From Actinacidiphila rubida (lineage in GTDB: Bacteria; Actinomycetota; Actinomycetes; Streptomycetales; Streptomycetaceae), in contig NZ_FODD01000025.1 in assembly GCF_900110255.1 (NCBI RefSeq), forward strand, positions 39,979 through 103,978: DNA of 64,000 nucleotides. Direction: 5' to 3'. Below the pieces are notes generated by a model that was not told the origin of the DNA, made no database searches, and saw only the letters and a list, made by a program, of their open reading frames with translations. The translations under genes and the position numbers were made by a program. Every line of letters starts with the position of its first letter. Position 1 is the first letter of the stretch. Shown here piece by piece: positions 43,480 to 52,011 of this stretch.

Positions 43480-44157
43480 TTACCGTGCATTACCCCGTAC
43501 CGGCGGGGATCCAACCCTCGAATTCAGGATCGATCGCAGGCACCCCAGACAGCGCGAGCGCAGGGGCCCGAGGCTGCCCTGTGAGATTCCCAACTCCCGG
43601 GAGATTTCCCGGTAAGTGGGGTCGGAACGGGACATCAGGGCCGTCACGACCTGGGGGCAGCGGCCGGGCAGCCGGCGCACCGCCGCGCGGACGGCCCGCC
43701 GCTGCTCGGCGGCGATCACCAGGTCCTCGACGGCGCGGGCGCCGCGGGCGGCCGGACCGCCGCCGAAGTCCAGGCCGAAGTCGTCGTAGGGGTGCTGGTC
43801 GCGGGTGGCGAGGTCGGCGGCGCGGACCTCGGCCCGCACCGCGCGGCGGATCCAGCTGCCGGGCTCGGCGGGCGGCGCCGGGCGCTCCAGCAGCCGTACC
43901 CACACGGCCTGTTCGAGGTCCGCGGCCTCGATCCGGCCGGGCAGCTCCTCGGCCGCGGCCTCGGCGGCGAGCAGCGGCCGCAGCCGCGCGTAGGCGGCAC
44001 CGTTCCCCGCGCCCTCGCCATGGCCGCCGCCCTCGTGGTCACCGGACGGCGGGAGGCCGTGCGGGTGGTCCCGCGCGAGGCTCGGCTGGTCGTACGGGCG
44101 GTCGTGCGGGCGGTCGGGGCATGGGCGGTGCATGGGAACGTGCATACCGGCTGGCAC
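43480..44157 (-). CDS. Sigma-70-like factor (sigma region 2/4 protein)
   Basis: This 225-residue protein has a His/Pro-rich first ~45 residues, a degenerate region 2 (LEQAVWVRLLERPAPPAEPG then SWIRRAVRAEVRAADLATRD) and a region 4 helix-turn-helix (RLPGRCPQVVTALMSRSDPT then YREISRELGISQGSLGPLRS). The layout is that of ECF-like or sigma-factor-derived regulators. GTG 44157 gives the full frame; ATG 44145 is possible, and neither has a good ribosome site. No anti-sigma gene adjoins. Confidence 0.78.
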   Translation of the reverse strand: MPAGMHVPMHRPCPDRPHDRPYDQPSLARDHPHGLPPSGDHEGGGHGEGAGNGAAYARLRPLLAAEAAAEELPGRIEAADLEQAVWVRLLERPAPPAEPGSWIRRAVRAEVRAADLATRDQHPYDDFGLDFGGGPAARGARAVEDLVIAAEQRRAVRAAVRRLPGRCPQVVTALMSRSDPTYREISRELGISQGSLGPLRSRCLGCLRSILNSRVGSPPVRGNAR

Positions 44158-44388
44158 GTGGCGGCCGCGGTGACCGGTTGCCTGCGCCGGAGCCTTTCAC
44201 CTGATGGTGTGGCCGTATCCCGGGGACGACGGCGTTGGCATGCTCAGGCCGCGATGTCAACCCCCGGCGCTCCGGGCGGCCGATCCCGGCGTGCGCGGCC
44301 CGAGTCCGCGGAAGTATCGTCCTTGCGTACGGGCCGGTAGCGTAGGCCCTGCGCCTGTCGACCTCGACCGACCTGACCGGAGGGTCCG

Positions 44389-45066
44389 TTGTCCCGCTTG
44401 TCCCGCAGCGTGCTCAAGATGGTTCTCGGTGTGCTGATGCGCGTGCTGTACCGCCCGGTGGTCGAGGGCCTGGACAGCATCCCGGGCGAGGGGCCGGTGA
44501 TCCTGGCCGGCAACCACGTGACGTTCATCGACTCGATGTTCCTGTCGCTCGTGGTGGAGCGCCAGGTGTACTTCATCGGCAAGGACGAGTACGTGACGGG
44601 CAAGGGCGTCAAGGGGCGCCTGATGGCCTGGTTCTTCACCACCTGCGGCATGATCCCGGTGGACCGGGACGGCGGGCACGGCGGCGTGGCCGCGCTGATG
44701 ACCGGCCGCCGGGTGCTCGACGAGGGCAGGATCTTCGGCATCTACCCCGAGGGCACCCGCTCCCCCGACGGCCGCCTGTACCGCGGCCGCACCGGTATCG
44801 CCCGGCTGACGCTGATGACCGGCGCGCCGGTGGTCCCGTTCGCGATGGTCGGCACCGACAAGGTGCAGCCCGGCGGGAAGGGCATGCCGCGCATCGCGCC
44901 GGTCACCATCCGCTTCGGCCGCCCGCTGGACTTCTCCCGCTACGAGGGCATGGACCGCGACCGGTACGTGCTGCGGGCCGTCACCGACGAGGTGATGAGC
45001 CACGTGATGAACCTGTCAGGCCAGGAGTACGTGGACATCTACGCGACCAAGGCCAAGGCCGCCTGA
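44389..45066 (+). CDS. 1-acyl-sn-glycerol-3-phosphate acyltransferase (PlsC family)
   Basis: This 225-residue membrane-associated acyltransferase has the HX4D catalytic motif NHVTFID, acceptor-binding FGIYPEGTRSPDG, and VVPFAMVGTDKVQP. It acylates a lysophospholipid, typically lysophosphatidate to phosphatidate. The start codon is TTG at 44389: GGAGGG lies 5 nt before it and no ATG/GTG in frame lies near. The next in-frame codons (GTG, ATG near 44413-44419) would cut into the first helix. Confidence 0.9.
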   Translation: MSRLSRSVLKMVLGVLMRVLYRPVVEGLDSIPGEGPVILAGNHVTFIDSMFLSLVVERQVYFIGKDEYVTGKGVKGRLMAWFFTTCGMIPVDRDGGHGGVAALMTGRRVLDEGRIFGIYPEGTRSPDGRLYRGRTGIARLTLMTGAPVVPFAMVGTDKVQPGGKGMPRIAPVTIRFGRPLDFSRYEGMDRDRYVLRAVTDEVMSHVMNLSGQEYVDIYATKAKAA

Positions 45067-45116
45067 CCGCGCGGCGGGCGCGGGGCCGGCACCCGCACCG
45101 CCGCCCAGGACGGCGC

Positions 45117-45153
45117 AGAGGGCGGGCCCGGGATCTCCCCGGGCCCGCCCTCT
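45117..45153. terminator. Bidirectional terminator between plsC-like gene and argH
   Basis: A perfect 16-bp stem, 45117-45132 with 45138-45153, has loop ATCTC and is followed by CGTTCGTCGT. It sits between convergent stops at 45066 and 45202. Confidence 0.85.
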
Positions 45154-45201
45154 CGTTCGTCGTCGCGTGTTCCCGGCCCCGCCGCCGGGCGGGGACCGGG
45201 C

Positions 45202-46644
45202 TCAGGCCCGCTTGGCCTCGGCCCAGGCGTGCTGGACCTCCAGGTCGGCCTTCACCTCGGCCAGTTGCACGGCGACGGCGCTCGGCGCGGTGCCACCGCG
45301 GCCGCTGCGGGAGGCGAGTGAGCCCGGCACGTTGAGCACGCCGCGGACCTCCGGCGTCAGGTGCGGCGAGATCGCGGCGAACTGCTCGTCCGTCAGCTGG
45401 TCCAGCTCGATGCCCTCGGCCTCGCAGACCTTGACGCACGCCCCGGCGACCTCGTGCGCGACACGGAAGGGCACGCCCTGCCGCACGAGCCACTCGGCGA
45501 TGTCGGTGGCGAGCGAGAAGCCGGCCGGTGCCAGCTCCTCCATCCGCTCGCGGTGGACCGTCAGGGTGGCCATCATCCCGGTGAACGCGGGGAGCAGCAC
45601 CTCCAGCTGGTCGCAGGAGTCGAAGAGCGGCTCCTTGTCCTCCTGGAGGTCCCGGTTGTACGCCAGCGGCAGCGCCTTGAGGGTCGCCATCAGCCCGGTG
45701 AGGTTGCCGATCAGGCGGCCCGACTTGCCGCGCGCCAGCTCGGCGATGTCCGGGTTCTTCTTCTGCGGCATGATCGACGAGCCGGTGGAGAAGGCGTCGT
45801 GCAGCGTCACGAAGGAGAACTCCTTCGTGTTCCACAGGATCACCTCCTCGGCGATCCGGGACAGGTTGACGCCGATCATGGCGGTGATGAAGGCGAACTC
45901 GGCGGCGAAGTCGCGGGCGGCGGTGCCGTCGATGGAGTTGCCGGCGCTGCCGCGCTCGAAGCCCAGGTCGCGGGCCACGGCCTCGGGGTCGAGGCCGAGC
46001 GAGGAGCCGGCCAGCGCGCCGGAGCCGTACGGGGACACGGCGGTGCGCTCGTCCCACTGCCGCAGCCGCTCCGCGTCGCGGGACAGCGCCTGCGCGTGCG
46101 CCAGCACGTGGTGCGCGAAGAGCACCGGCTGGGCGTGCTGCAGGTGGGTGCGGCCGGGCATCGCGGTGTCCGGGTGGGCCTCGGCGAGACCCACCAGCGC
46201 GTCCTGGAGGTCGGCGACGAGGCCGCCGATGGTCCGGGCGTGGTCGCGCAGGTACATCCGGAAGAGCGTGGCGATCTGGTCGTTGCGGGACCGGCCGGCC
46301 CGCAGCTTGCCGCCCAGCTCGGAGCCGATCCGCTCCAGCAGGCCGCGTTCCAGCGCGGTGTGCACGTCCTCGTCGGCGATCGTCATGGTGAACGTGCCGG
46401 CGGCGACATCGGCTTCGAGCGCGTCGAGGCCGGCGGTCATCCGCCGCAGCTCGTCGGTGGTGAGCAGGCCCGCCGCGTGCAGCACCCGGGCGTGCGCCCG
46501 GGAGCCGGCGATGTCGTACGGGGCGAGACGGTCGTCGAAGTGGACCGAGGCGGAGAGCTTCTCCAGGGCGGCGGACGGTCCGTCGGCGAACCGCCCGCCC
46601 CACAGCTTGCCGGCCTCCGGGGCGTTGCCCTGGGCGGCGCTCAC
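45202..46644 (-). CDS. argH: Argininosuccinate lyase
   Basis: This 480-residue enzyme of the fumarase/aspartase superfamily splits argininosuccinate into arginine and fumarate. Seen: LWGGRFADGPSAALEKLSAS, SRNDQIATLFRMYLRD, TAMPGRTHLQHAQPVLFAHH (catalytic His region) and the signature GSSIMPQKKNPD with the catalytic-Ser loop. The length is normal. The GTG start overlaps the argG stop by 4 nt, so the last two arginine steps are translationally coupled. Confidence 0.97.
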   Translation of the reverse strand: MSAAQGNAPEAGKLWGGRFADGPSAALEKLSASVHFDDRLAPYDIAGSRAHARVLHAAGLLTTDELRRMTAGLDALEADVAAGTFTMTIADEDVHTALERGLLERIGSELGGKLRAGRSRNDQIATLFRMYLRDHARTIGGLVADLQDALVGLAEAHPDTAMPGRTHLQHAQPVLFAHHVLAHAQALSRDAERLRQWDERTAVSPYGSGALAGSSLGLDPEAVARDLGFERGSAGNSIDGTAARDFAAEFAFITAMIGVNLSRIAEEVILWNTKEFSFVTLHDAFSTGSSIMPQKKNPDIAELARGKSGRLIGNLTGLMATLKALPLAYNRDLQEDKEPLFDSCDQLEVLLPAFTGMMATLTVHRERMEELAPAGFSLATDIAEWLVRQGVPFRVAHEVAGACVKVCEAEGIELDQLTDEQFAAISPHLTPEVRGVLNVPGSLASRSGRGGTAPSAVAVQLAEVKADLEVQHAWAEAKRA

Positions 46645-47837
46645 TGCCCGAGGTCCCGCTTGGCCGCGATCTTGCTGGACATGCCGAAGATCTCGATGAA
46701 GCCCTTGGACAGCGACTGGTCGAAGGTGTCGCCGGTGTCGTAGGTGGCGAGGTTGAAGTCGTAGAGCGAGGTCGCCGACTTCCGGCCGTTGACGACCGCC
46801 CGGCCGCCGTGCATCACCATCCGGATGTCGCCGGACACGTGCTGGTTGGCCTCGGCGATGAAGCCGTCCAGGGCCCGCTTGAGCGGCGAGAACCACAGGC
46901 CGTCGTAGACCAGCTCGCCCCAGCGCTGCTCCACCTGCCGCTTGTAGCGGGCGAGTTCCCGCTCGACGGTGACGCTCTCCAGCTCCTGGTGCGCGGTGAT
47001 CAGGGCGATCGCGCCGGGGGCCTCGTAGATCTCCCGGGACTTGATGCCGACCAGCCGGTCCTCGACCATGTCGATCCGGCCGATGCCCTGGGCGCCGGCC
47101 CGGGCGTTGAGCTGCTGGATGGCCTCCAGCACGGTGACCGGGCTGCCGTCGATCGCGACCGGGACGCCCCGCTCGAAGGTGATGACGACCTCGTCCGCGT
47201 CCCGCGGGGTGGCGGGGTTCTGGGTGTACTCGTAGACCTCTTCGATCGGCGCGTTCCAGATGTCCTCGAGGAACCCGGTCTCGACGGCCCGCCCGAAGAC
47301 GTTCTGGTCGATGGAGTACGGGGACTTCTTGGTGGTCGCGATCGGGAGGTTCTTCTCCTCGCAGAAGGCGATGGCCTTGTCGCGGGTCATCGCGTAGTCG
47401 CGGACCGGCGCGATGCACTTGAGGTCGGGCGCCAGCGAGGAGATGCCGGCCTCGAACCGGACCTGGTCGTTGCCCTTGCCGGTGCAGCCGTGGGCGACGG
47501 TGTCGGCGCCGTGCTTCTTCGCTGCGGCGACCAGGTGCTTGACGATGGCCGGCCGGGAGAGCGCGGAGACCAGCGGGTAGCGGTCCATGTAGAGCGCGTT
47601 GGCCTGGATCGCCGGCAGGCAGTACTCGTCGGCGAACTCCTGCTTGGCGTCGGCGACCTCGGCCTCGACGGCACCGCAGGCGAGCGCGCGCTTGCGGATG
47701 ACGTCCAGGTCCTCGCCGCCCTGGCCGACGTCGACCGCCACGGCGATGACGTCGGCGCCGGTCTCCTCGGCGATCCAGCCGATGGCGACGGAGGTGTCAA
47801 GACCGCCTGAGTAGGCGAGTACGACGCGCTCGGTCAC
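46641..47837 (-). CDS. argG: Argininosuccinate synthase
   Basis: This 398-residue ATP pyrophosphatase joins citrulline and aspartate. The N-terminal P-loop is VLAYSGGLDTSVAIGW. Further marks are GCTGKGNDQVRFE and TTKKSPYSIDQNVFGR. GTG 47837 has AGGAGAG 5-6 nt upstream. It is the first gene of an argG-argH operon with its own promoter overlapped by ArgR-like half-sites (47850-47905). Confidence 0.97.
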   Translation of the reverse strand: MTERVVLAYSGGLDTSVAIGWIAEETGADVIAVAVDVGQGGEDLDVIRKRALACGAVEAEVADAKQEFADEYCLPAIQANALYMDRYPLVSALSRPAIVKHLVAAAKKHGADTVAHGCTGKGNDQVRFEAGISSLAPDLKCIAPVRDYAMTRDKAIAFCEEKNLPIATTKKSPYSIDQNVFGRAVETGFLEDIWNAPIEEVYEYTQNPATPRDADEVVITFERGVPVAIDGSPVTVLEAIQQLNARAGAQGIGRIDMVEDRLVGIKSREIYEAPGAIALITAHQELESVTVERELARYKRQVEQRWGELVYDGLWFSPLKRALDGFIAEANQHVSGDIRMVMHGGRAVVNGRKSATSLYDFNLATYDTGDTFDQSLSKGFIEIFGMSSKIAAKRDLGQ

Positions 47838-47849
47838 GGGTCTCTCCTT

Positions 47850-47905
47850 ACGATGCATACGCTGACTGGTATAAGTATGCACTGCTCCGTATGAATCGTC
47901 AACGT
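47850..47905 (-). promoter_or_regulatory. argG promoter with ArgR boxes
   Basis: On the minus strand TTGACG (47897-47902) and CATACT (47874-47879) are spaced 17 bp, a good vegetative promoter. ARG-box-like half-sites ATTCATAC, TGCATAC and TATGCATC overlap and follow it. ArgR with arginine should occlude the polymerase. The boxes are matched by eye to the TNTGAAT/TGCATA pattern. Confidence 0.7.
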
Positions 47906-47930
47906 CGCAGGTCAGCGGGTTAATGGGGGA

Positions 47931-47957
47931 GGCGGCCCCTGCTGAGGAGGGGCCGCC
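47931..47957 (-). terminator. Terminator after argR
   Basis: A perfect 10-bp stem, GGCGGCCCCT with AGGGGCCGCC, has a 7-nt loop. It lies 50 nt after the argR stop and before the argG promoter, separating the argCJBDR and argGH transcripts. Confidence 0.65.
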
Positions 47958-48006
47958 GGTGTCGGGGGTCGGTGCGGGTGTCGGGGGGGTGCGGGTGTCG
48001 CGGTGC

Positions 48007-48543
48007 CTACGCCTCGCCCTGGGCCAGCCGCAGCAGGTGGTCGGCGAGCTTGGCGCCGCCGGCGGCGTCGCGGCTGATGAGTACCACGGTGTCGTCGCCC
48101 GCAATCGTGCCGAGGATGTCGTAGACCTCGGCGGCGTCGATGGCGGAGGCCAGGAACTGGGCGGCGCCCGGCGGGGTCCTGATCACCACCAGGTTCGCGG
48201 ACGCCTCGGCGGAGATGAGCAGCTCGCCGGCGAGCCGGCGCATCCGCTCCTCCTTCACCGACTCGCCCAGCGGCGCCTGCGGGGTGCGGAAACCGCCCTC
48301 CGAGGGCACGGCGTAGATCAGCTCGCCGTCGTTGGTGCGGATCTTGACCGCGCCGAGTTCGTCCAGGTCCCGGCTGAGCGTCGCCTGGGTGACGCTCAGC
48401 CCGTCGTCGGCGAGCAGCTTGGCGAGCTGGCTCTGGGAGCGCACCGGCTGCCGGCCCAGGATGTCCACGATCCTGCGGTGCCGTGCCGTGCGGGTCTGCG
48501 GCACGGACTGCCCGCCGCCTGGTACCTGCGCCTCGCTCATCAT
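48007..48543 (-). CDS. argR: Arginine repressor
   Basis: This 178-residue repressor has an N-terminal winged helix (RHRRIVDILGRQPVRSQSQL, VTQATLSRDLDELGAVKI) and a C-terminal hexamerisation and arginine-binding domain (ILGTIAGDDTVVLISRDAAG with the GTIAGDDT turn). It represses arginine synthesis when arginine is bound. ATG 48543 follows GGAGAATGACGCG. It is the last gene of argCJBDR and 4 nt after the argD stop, so it limits its own synthesis. Confidence 0.96.
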   Translation of the reverse strand: MMSEAQVPGGGQSVPQTRTARHRRIVDILGRQPVRSQSQLAKLLADDGLSVTQATLSRDLDELGAVKIRTNDGELIYAVPSEGGFRTPQAPLGESVKEERMRRLAGELLISAEASANLVVIRTPPGAAQFLASAIDAAEVYDILGTIAGDDTVVLISRDAAGGAKLADHLLRLAQGEA

Positions 48544-48547
48544 CGCG

Positions 48548-49768
48548 TCATTCTCCGTCTGACTCCCGGGACGCCCGGTACTCCTGGTAGTCCTGCCGCA
48601 CGCGGTCGAGAACGCCGGGCAGCGCCTGGAGGAACGCGTCCGTCTCACCGTCGCCGACGATGAGCGGAGGCGCCAGCCGCACCACACCGGGCACAGCGGC
48701 GTTCACCAGGAAACCGGCGTCCTGAGCCGCCTGCTGGACCTGGGGGGCGAGCGGCTCGGTGAGCACCATACCGATCAGCAGGCCCGCACCGCGCACATGA
48801 TCGACCAGGGGGTGTTGCAGCGCCTCGATGCCGTGCCTGAGCCGCTCCCCCTGACGCTTGACGTTCTCCAGGAGGCCGTCGGCGGCGATGGTGTCCAGCA
48901 CCGCGAGAGCGGCGGCGCACGCGACGGGGTTGCCGCCGAACGTCGTGCCGTGGGCGCCCGGGGTGAGCAGGTCGGCGGCCGGTCCGAAGGCCAGCGCGGC
49001 GCCGATCGGCAGCCCGCCGCCCAGGCCCTTGGCGAGCGTGATCACGTCGGGCTCGACGCCCTGGGCCTGGCACTCGAACCAGTGGCCGGTCCGCCCGATG
49101 CCGGTCTGCACCTCGTCCAGCACCAGCAGGGTGCCGGTGGCGGCGGTGATCTCCCGGGCGGCCTGGAGGTAGCCGGCCGGCGGCACGACGACGCCGTTCT
49201 CGCCCTGGACGGGTTCGAGGATCACCAGGGCGGTGTCGGTGGTGACCGCGGCCCGCAGCGCGTCCGCGTCGCCGTAGGGCACATGGGTGACGTCACCGGG
49301 CAGCGGCTGGAAGGCGTCCCGCTTGCCCGGCTGGCCGGTCAGGGCCAGCGAGCCCATGGTGCGGCCGTGGAAGGCACCCTCGGTGGCGACCATGCCGGTG
49401 CGGCCGGTGAGCCGGCCGATCTTGAACGCGGCCTCGTTGGCCTCGGCCCCCGAGTTGGCGAAGAACACCCGCCCGGACCTGCCCGCCAGCTGGAGCAGTC
49501 GCTCCGCGAGGGCCACCACGGGCTCGGCGACGAAGAGGTTCGACACGTGGCCGAGGGTGCCGATCTGCCGTGTCACCGCCTCGACGACCGCCGGGTGCCC
49601 GGTGCCGAGCGCGTTCACGGCGATGCCGCCGAGGAAGTCGGTGTACGCCTTCCCGTCGGCGTCCCAGAGGGTGGCGCCCGCGCCGCGGACCAGTGGCACC
49701 CGCGGGGTGCCGTAGTTGTCCATCAGCGAGCCCCGCCACCGCCGGGTCAGCTCGTCGTTGCCGGTCAT
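48548..49768 (-). CDS. argD: Acetylornithine aminotransferase
   Basis: This 406-residue class III PLP aminotransferase has PLP-lysine Lys247 in TLAKGLGGGLPIGA, FANSGAEANEAAFKIGR, LVLDEVQTGIGRTG and GTTFGGNPVACAAAL. It makes N-acetylornithine from N-acetylglutamate semialdehyde. ATG 49768 overlaps the argB stop by 4 nt. Confidence 0.96.
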   Translation of the reverse strand: MTGNDELTRRWRGSLMDNYGTPRVPLVRGAGATLWDADGKAYTDFLGGIAVNALGTGHPAVVEAVTRQIGTLGHVSNLFVAEPVVALAERLLQLAGRSGRVFFANSGAEANEAAFKIGRLTGRTGMVATEGAFHGRTMGSLALTGQPGKRDAFQPLPGDVTHVPYGDADALRAAVTTDTALVILEPVQGENGVVVPPAGYLQAAREITAATGTLLVLDEVQTGIGRTGHWFECQAQGVEPDVITLAKGLGGGLPIGAALAFGPAADLLTPGAHGTTFGGNPVACAAALAVLDTIAADGLLENVKRQGERLRHGIEALQHPLVDHVRGAGLLIGMVLTEPLAPQVQQAAQDAGFLVNAAVPGVVRLAPPLIVGDGETDAFLQALPGVLDRVRQDYQEYRASRESDGE

Positions 49769-50808
49769 GCCACTCCCCCTGCGTCGGCCGCCGCGGGCGC
49801 GGCGGCGTCACTGGTCACTTCGGGTGCTGCGGTCACTTCGGGTGCCCCGGGGGCCGCGGACACCGCGCCCGCCCCGCGCGCCGGGGGCGTCCCGGGGTCG
49901 TCGGGCACGACCATCGTCCCGATGCCCTCGTCGGTGAAGATCTCCAGCAGGATGGAGTGCTGGACCCGGCCGTCGATGACGCGGGCGGTGTGCACGCCGT
50001 TGCGCACGGCGTGCAGGCAGCCCTCCATCTTCGGGACCATGCCGCTGGACAGCTCGGGCAGCAGCTTCTCCAGCTCGGTCGCGGTCAGCCGGCTGATCAC
50101 CTCGTCGCTGTTCGGCCAGTCCTCGTACAGGCCCTCGACGTCGGTGAGCACCATCAGCGTCTCCGCGCCGAGCGCGGCGGCCAGCGCCGCGGCCGCGGTG
50201 TCGGCGTTGACGTTGTAGATGTGGCCGTCGTCCTCGGCGCGGGCGATGGAGGAGACGACGGGGATGCGGCCGTCCTCCAGCAGCGCCTCGATCGCGCCGG
50301 TGTCGATCGCGGTGATCTCGCCGACCCGGCCGATGTCGACCGGTTCGCCGTCGATCCGCGGGTAGTGCTTGACCGCGGTGATGGTGTGGGCGTCCTCGCC
50401 GGTCAGGCCGACGGCCAGCGGGCCGTGCTGGTTGAGCAGGCCGACGAGCTCGCGCTGCACCTGTCCGGCGAGCACCATCCGCACCACGTCCATGGCCTCG
50501 GGCGTGGTCACCCGCAGCCCGGCCTTGAACTCGCTGACCAGGCCGTGCCGGTCGAGCTGGGCGCTGATCTGCGGCCCGCCGCCGTGCACGACGACCGGCT
50601 TGAGACCGGCGTGCCGCAGGAACACCACGTCCTGCGCGAACGCGGCCTTCAGCTCGTCGTCGACCATGGCGTTGCCGCCGAACTTGATGACGACCGTCTT
50701 GCCGTGGTGCCGGGTCAGCCAGGGCAGCGCCTCGACCAGGACCCGGGCCTTGGGCAGGGCGTTGTGCTTGCGCGGGGGCACCCCGGGGCGGGAGTCGGCG
50801 GCGCTCAT
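49765..50808 (-). CDS. argB: Acetylglutamate kinase
   Basis: This 347-residue amino-acid kinase has VVIKFGGNAMVDDELK, VVVHGGGPQISAQLDRHG and IYNVNADTAAAALAAALGA. It phosphorylates N-acetylglutamate. Compared with the usual ~300 residues it carries a Pro/Ala-rich C-terminal tail of about 40 residues, which looks disordered. ATG 50808 overlaps the argJ stop. Confidence 0.96.
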   Translation of the reverse strand: MSAADSRPGVPPRKHNALPKARVLVEALPWLTRHHGKTVVIKFGGNAMVDDELKAAFAQDVVFLRHAGLKPVVVHGGGPQISAQLDRHGLVSEFKAGLRVTTPEAMDVVRMVLAGQVQRELVGLLNQHGPLAVGLTGEDAHTITAVKHYPRIDGEPVDIGRVGEITAIDTGAIEALLEDGRIPVVSSIARAEDDGHIYNVNADTAAAALAAALGAETLMVLTDVEGLYEDWPNSDEVISRLTATELEKLLPELSSGMVPKMEGCLHAVRNGVHTARVIDGRVQHSILLEIFTDEGIGTMVVPDDPGTPPARGAGAVSAAPGAPEVTAAPEVTSDAAAPAAADAGGVA

Positions 50809-51962
50809 GAGCTGTACGCGCTGTTCTCGTGGACGTAGTCGGCCGTCAGGTCGTTGGTCCACACGACGGCGGACTGCGCGCCCGCAGCCAGGTCGGCGGT
50901 GATGACGACCTCGCGGAAGCGCATGTCGACCAGGTCCCGGTCCTCGCCGACCGAGCCGTTGCGGCACACCCACACGCCGTTGATGGCGACGTTGAGCGCG
51001 TCGGGCTCGAAGGCCGCGCCGGTGGTGCCGATCGCGGACAGCACCCGGCCCCAGTTGGGGTCCTCGCCGTGGATCGCGCACTTGAGCAGGTTGTTGCGGG
51101 CGATGGACCGGCCGACCTCGACCGCGTCCTCCTCCGTCGCGGCGTTCACGACCTCGATCCTGATGTCCTTGGACGCGCCCTCGGCGTCGCCGATCAGCTG
51201 CCGGGCCAGGTCGTCGCACACGTGGCGCACCGCCTCGGCGAAGTCGGCGTACCCGGGGGTGGCGCCGGACGCGCCGGAGGCGAGCAGCAGCACGGTGTCG
51301 TTGGTGGACATGCAGCCGTCGGAGTCGACGCGGTCGAAGGTCTGCCGGGTGGCGTCGCGCAGGGCCTTGTCGAGCGTCCCGGCGTCCACGTCGGCGTCGG
51401 TGGTGAGCACCACGAGCATGGTGGCCAGGCCGGGGGCGAGCATGCCCGCGCCCTTCGCCATCCCGCCGACGGTCCAGGCGCCGCCGGGCCCGGTGGCCAC
51501 CGCGGTCTTGTGCACGGTGTCGGTGGTCTTGATCGCGATGGCGGCCTTCTCGCCGCCGTGCTCGGACAGTTCGGCGGCCGCGGCGGCGACGCCGGGCAGC
51601 AGCTTGTCCATCGGCAGCAGTGTGCCGATCAGCCCGGTGGAGGCGACCGCGACCTCACCGGCGTGGTGGCCCAGCACCTCGGCGGCCTGCTCGGCGGTGG
51701 CATGGGTGTCCTGGAAGCCCCGCGGTCCGGTGCAGGCGTTGGCGCCACCGGAGTTGAGGACGACCGCGGTCACCGCACCGCCCTTGAGGACCTGCTCGGA
51801 CCACAGGACGGGCGCGGCCTTCACGCGGTTGGAGGTGAAGACGCCGGCGGCCGCCCGGCTCGGCCCGGTGTTGACCACCAGGGCGAGGTCCGGCCCGCCG
51901 TTGGCCTTGATCCCGGCGGCGATTCCGGCCGCCGTGAATCCTTTCGCTGCGGTCACGCTCAC
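50805..51962 (-). CDS. argJ: Glutamate N-acetyltransferase / amino-acid acetyltransferase
   Basis: This 385-residue Ntn-type proenzyme has the self-cleavage site at Thr181 (GLATMLVVLTTD) preceded by GMAKGAGMLAP, and the C-terminal motif HGEDPNWGRVLSAIG. It transfers acetyl from N-acetylornithine back to glutamate, closing the acetyl cycle. GTG 51962 has GGAGGAG 6 nt upstream. No argF (ornithine carbamoyltransferase) is found in the window. Confidence 0.96.
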   Translation of the reverse strand: MSVTAAKGFTAAGIAAGIKANGGPDLALVVNTGPSRAAAGVFTSNRVKAAPVLWSEQVLKGGAVTAVVLNSGGANACTGPRGFQDTHATAEQAAEVLGHHAGEVAVASTGLIGTLLPMDKLLPGVAAAAAELSEHGGEKAAIAIKTTDTVHKTAVATGPGGAWTVGGMAKGAGMLAPGLATMLVVLTTDADVDAGTLDKALRDATRQTFDRVDSDGCMSTNDTVLLLASGASGATPGYADFAEAVRHVCDDLARQLIGDAEGASKDIRIEVVNAATEEDAVEVGRSIARNNLLKCAIHGEDPNWGRVLSAIGTTGAAFEPDALNVAINGVWVCRNGSVGEDRDLVDMRFREVVITADLAAGAQSAVVWTNDLTADYVHENSAYSS

Positions 51963-52011
51963 GCTGAACTCCTCCTCGCTTCGATGCGCCCGCCCGGTCC
52001 GCCGGCGCGGA

